The position numbers were made by a program, and so were the translations under genes. The notes beneath the pieces were generated by a model, which was not told the DNA's origin, ran no database searches, and saw only the letters and a program-made list of their open reading frames with translations. A stretch of 64,000 nt of DNA from Leptospira sp. WS58.C1 (lineage in GTDB: Bacteria > Spirochaetota > Leptospiria > Leptospirales > Leptospiraceae). The stretch is taken from the NCBI RefSeq assembly GCF_040833995.1, contig NZ_CP162137.1, positions 2,094,501-2,158,500 on the forward strand, written 5' to 3'. Positions 62,084-64,000 of this stretch are shown in pieces. Every line of letters starts with the position of its first letter. The first letter of the stretch is position 1.

Positions 62084-62782
62084 TCAATTTAGATTCCCTA
62101 ACCTAAACATAGAGGCCGCAAAAATCCCGGCGGTCTCAATTCTCAAAATAGAATCACCCACGTTCACGGATAAAATCCCGAATTGAGAGATCAGTTCTAA
62201 TTCTTCTTTTCTAAATCCGCCTTCCGGTCCGATCAAAACGATTTTGTTTTGTATGTTTTCGGGACTGATCCGTATCTCGGATCTTGGGTCAAAAAGAAGA
62301 AGTTCCTCTTTTTTTGATTTGGACTCTTCCAAAAATTTAGAAAGTGAGATCGGTCCTTTGATCTCGGGCAAAAAATCCCGACCGGATTGAGAAGAAGCTT
62401 CCGCTGCCACTTTCAATAATCTTTCCGAATTTAAGTCTTTTCGATCCGAATGAGAAAAAACTAAAAAGTTAAACTCAGTAATCCCGAGTTCCGTTCCTTT
62501 TTGGATAAGCCACTCCAGCCGATTCCCTTTCGGAATAGCTGTCGCGATCTTTGCAGAAGTTTTCGGTCTTTCTTTTTTTTCGGAACGGACTAGGCTCCCT
62601 ATCTTAGAAGAAGAAGGTACGTTATAAACGAAACCTGCTCCTGCGCCGTCCTTGATGATGACGATTTTTTCTTCCGAAAATATTCTGAATGCTTTTAGAT
62701 GAGAGATCTCTTCTCCTTCTAACTTTAATTCGGGAGAAGACAGAAATCCAGGTCGAAAAAAAACGATCTCTTCCGAGGACAT
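62084..62782 (-). CDS. rsmE: 16S rRNA m3U1498 methyltransferase
   Basis: A SPOUT methyltransferase of 232 residues. The N-terminal PUA-like part is followed by RLEWLIQKGTELGITEF and the knot region KIVLIGPEGGFRKEELELI and SVNVGDSILRIETAG, all diagnostic for RsmE. It overlaps the preceding LolA-like gene by one base (TAATG), so the two are co-translated. Confidence 0.94.
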   Translation of the reverse strand: MSSEEIVFFRPGFLSSPELKLEGEEISHLKAFRIFSEEKIVIIKDGAGAGFVYNVPSSSKIGSLVRSEKKERPKTSAKIATAIPKGNRLEWLIQKGTELGITEFNFLVFSHSDRKDLNSERLLKVAAEASSQSGRDFLPEIKGPISLSKFLEESKSKKEELLLFDPRSEIRISPENIQNKIVLIGPEGGFRKEELELISQFGILSVNVGDSILRIETAGIFAASMFRLGNLN

Positions 62783-63573
62783 TAGAGTCTATTTAGATTA
62801 TCCAATTCGAATAAGGAAGGATCCGGTTTTACGTCACGATCCACTTCCGTATATTCCAAGACGCTGATCGCACCCGTATTCAGATCCAACATTTCCAATC
62901 TACTGACTATATCTTCTTTTGAGACCTTCTGTTTTGCTTTTACCTTAACAGGACCGTACTTTATGTTCATAGTTTTATAAAGTACCCCGTCTTTATCATG
63001 AAAATCCAAACGAACAGGCCTTAATGTATCCGGTTCCAAAAGTAAAATAAGTTTGGAATAAAAATACGGAACGATCGGCCGAAGCGCCACTCGTTTCATT
63101 TTTTTACCAGCAATATCCAGATCACTTTGTACGATCGGATTATAATTTGCCTGGTAGGAAGTTCCCGCTAGATCCACGAAGCTGAATCCGGTATTCAGAT
63201 GGTTCTCGTATTTTTCTTCGTCGTTCTTTTTGAAAATTTTTCTGGAAAGCGCATTGAAGGCGAAGATCAATTCCCCGTCTTCTTTAAATAAGATCTTATA
63301 TTCTAGACCACGCCCTTTACTTTCGAATAGGGAGAGAGAATCTTCTCCCTTTCTGAAAATACTCATGTCCCATGTCCACGAATCTCCTGTCTTTTTGATC
63401 AGGATCAGGCTCGCTTTAACTAAACCGTCCGCTTTTAAAAGGGCCTGATCTAATCTTGCGACTAGTTCCTGGGCAACCCTAGCTTTATCCGGAGGAACCT
63501 GAGCATGGGAAATTTCCCCAGTCATCAGGATCGGGAATAATAGGATGATCGAAATAAGATGAAACTTTTTCAA
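62782..63573 (-). CDS. LolA-like outer-membrane lipoprotein-sorting protein
   Basis: A 263-residue exported protein (signal [20 protein letters not shown], likely cut before AQVPPD). The fold is of the LolA/LolB type; [23 protein letters not shown] and [22 protein letters not shown] are typical of the sorting-protein family. It probably carries lipids or lipoproteins in the periplasm. The start is a TTG at 63573 with GGAAAGG close upstream. It lies 33 bases after guaB. Confidence 0.8.
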   Translation of the reverse strand: MKKFHLISIILLFPILMTGEISHAQVPPDKARVAQELVARLDQALLKADGLVKASLILIKKTGDSWTWDMSIFRKGEDSLSLFESKGRGLEYKILFKEDGELIFAFNALSRKIFKKNDEEKYENHLNTGFSFVDLAGTSYQANYNPIVQSDLDIAGKKMKRVALRPIVPYFYSKLILLLEPDTLRPVRLDFHDKDGVLYKTMNIKYGPVKVKAKQKVSKEDIVSRLEMLDLNTGAISVLEYTEVDRDVKPDPSLFELDNLNRL

Positions 63574-63606
63574 AACCTTTCCTTCCCGACAAATCTAAGG
63601 GTTCTA

Positions 63607-64000
63607 TTATTCTGCTCTTAAACTAGGTGCACTATAAGAGTAAAGACTATGAACGGAACCTTGGGCTTGAGCGGATTCACTCCTTCTTTCGAATCTAAGT
63701 TTCCCGTCTCGGAGCCCTTGATGTAAGTCTTGGACGGAACGGAATCCCATATCCTGAAAAGAAAGTCTAAGTCCAAGGCTTAAATACGGAATAAAGTTCA
63801 ATATCGAACCTCTATCCACAACGGAACCGCTGACTCCTTGGGCCACTTTGACTTTTTGGCCCTCGTTAAAATAACGTTTATCTCCGCCGGCTTTCATTGC
63901 CTCGATACTTGCCATTCCCCGATACTTCTTGAGACGTATTCCATTCTCGTAAAAATACTCTCCGGGTGCTTCTGTCGTTCCGGCAAACATAAATCCCATC
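63607..64000 (-). CDS. guaB: Inosine-5'-monophosphate dehydrogenase (N-terminal part outside window)
   Basis: GuaB makes XMP from IMP on the way to GTP. Only the C-terminal 131 residues are visible. They contain [14 protein letters not shown], then [18 protein letters not shown] and [18 protein letters not shown], which match the flap and the conserved Arg-Tyr region of the enzyme, followed by a C-terminal [17 protein letters not shown]. The gene continues past the right edge of the window; the Met at the edge is internal. Confidence 0.92.
   Translation of the reverse strand, partial: MGFMFAGTTEAPGEYFYENGIRLKKYRGMASIEAMKAGGDKRYFNEGQKVKVAQGVSGSVVDRGSILNFIPYLSLGLRLSFQDMGFRSVQDLHQGLRDGKLRFERRSESAQAQGSVHSLYSYSAPSLRAE

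Noticed and set aside
1..64000. Search for tRNA, rRNA, CRISPR arrays, IS elements and prophage
   Set aside because: No tRNA-like cloverleaf, regularly spaced repeats, transposase or phage gene was seen. XerD is a housekeeping recombinase with no att-like repeats nearby.

Overview
The window is spirochaete chromosome and most probably Leptospira. Supporting signs are the gene families present (a SpiroCoCo-type giant coiled-coil protein, a small bacterial histone, an FlcA-like flagellar collar TPR protein, a PTS enzyme I with no permease nearby), many small lipoproteins with spirochaetal lipoboxes, frequent TTG starts, and LPS and outer-membrane genes typical of a diderm spirochaete. The species cannot be fixed from the sequence alone. 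It is mostly core chromosome: no tRNA, rRNA, IS element, prophage or CRISPR array was seen.

Layout. 1-2.5 kb: 3' end of lpxC, then ptsI. 2.7-17.3 kb, almost entirely minus strand: a conserved unknown, an acyl-CoA synthetase, a TlpA-like lipoprotein, a GT4 glycosyltransferase, a CysQ-type phosphatase, an exported unknown, pcrA, bamA, exbD, exbB and recN. 17.3-20.1 kb: a structured GC-rich intergenic block, an orphan HATPase protein overlapping a fabG-like reductase, and an ArsR regulator. 20.2-24.1 kb: hldD, a UbiD-family decarboxylase and mutY, all minus strand. 24.1-24.5 kb: a repeat-rich noncoding block bracketed by 16-20 bp palindromes. 24.5-27 kb: divergent SDR/AraC pair and a membrane protein. 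27-34 kb: queG, DUF350 protein, map, a histone gene and a 1193-residue coiled-coil protein.

34-43 kb, plus strand except one gene: methyltransferase, STAS protein with a long inverted repeat in its leader, a Gld-type ABC cluster (ATPase, permease, GldG-like, DUF4340), an ICMT-like methyltransferase, a SurA/PpiD-like protein and CheX. 43-49 kb: TPR and disordered envelope proteins, a FapA/DUF342 protein, a lipoprotein, an RsbW-like kinase and XerD. 48.6-53 kb: envelope O-acylation genes (MBOAT plus two SGNH proteins). 53-64 kb: trxB with a PerR/Fur-like palindrome in its leader, an exported tandem CBM48 protein divergent from the large FlcA-like gene, wecG/tagA-type transferase, thiE and thiS, a Cys-rich lipoprotein, rsmE, a LolA-like protein and the 3' part of guaB.

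How the genes work together. Much of the window serves the envelope: LPS synthesis (lpxC, hldD, glycosyltransferases), outer-membrane assembly (bamA), lipoprotein handling, and energised transport (exbBD). A second theme is signalling by partner switching and chemotaxis (HATPase, STAS, RsbW-like, CheX). A third is chromosome care (recN, pcrA, mutY, xerD, histone). The most unusual content is the histone gene, the FlcA-like protein with ten DPF motifs, and a set of small palindromic and inverted-repeat elements in intergenic DNA.
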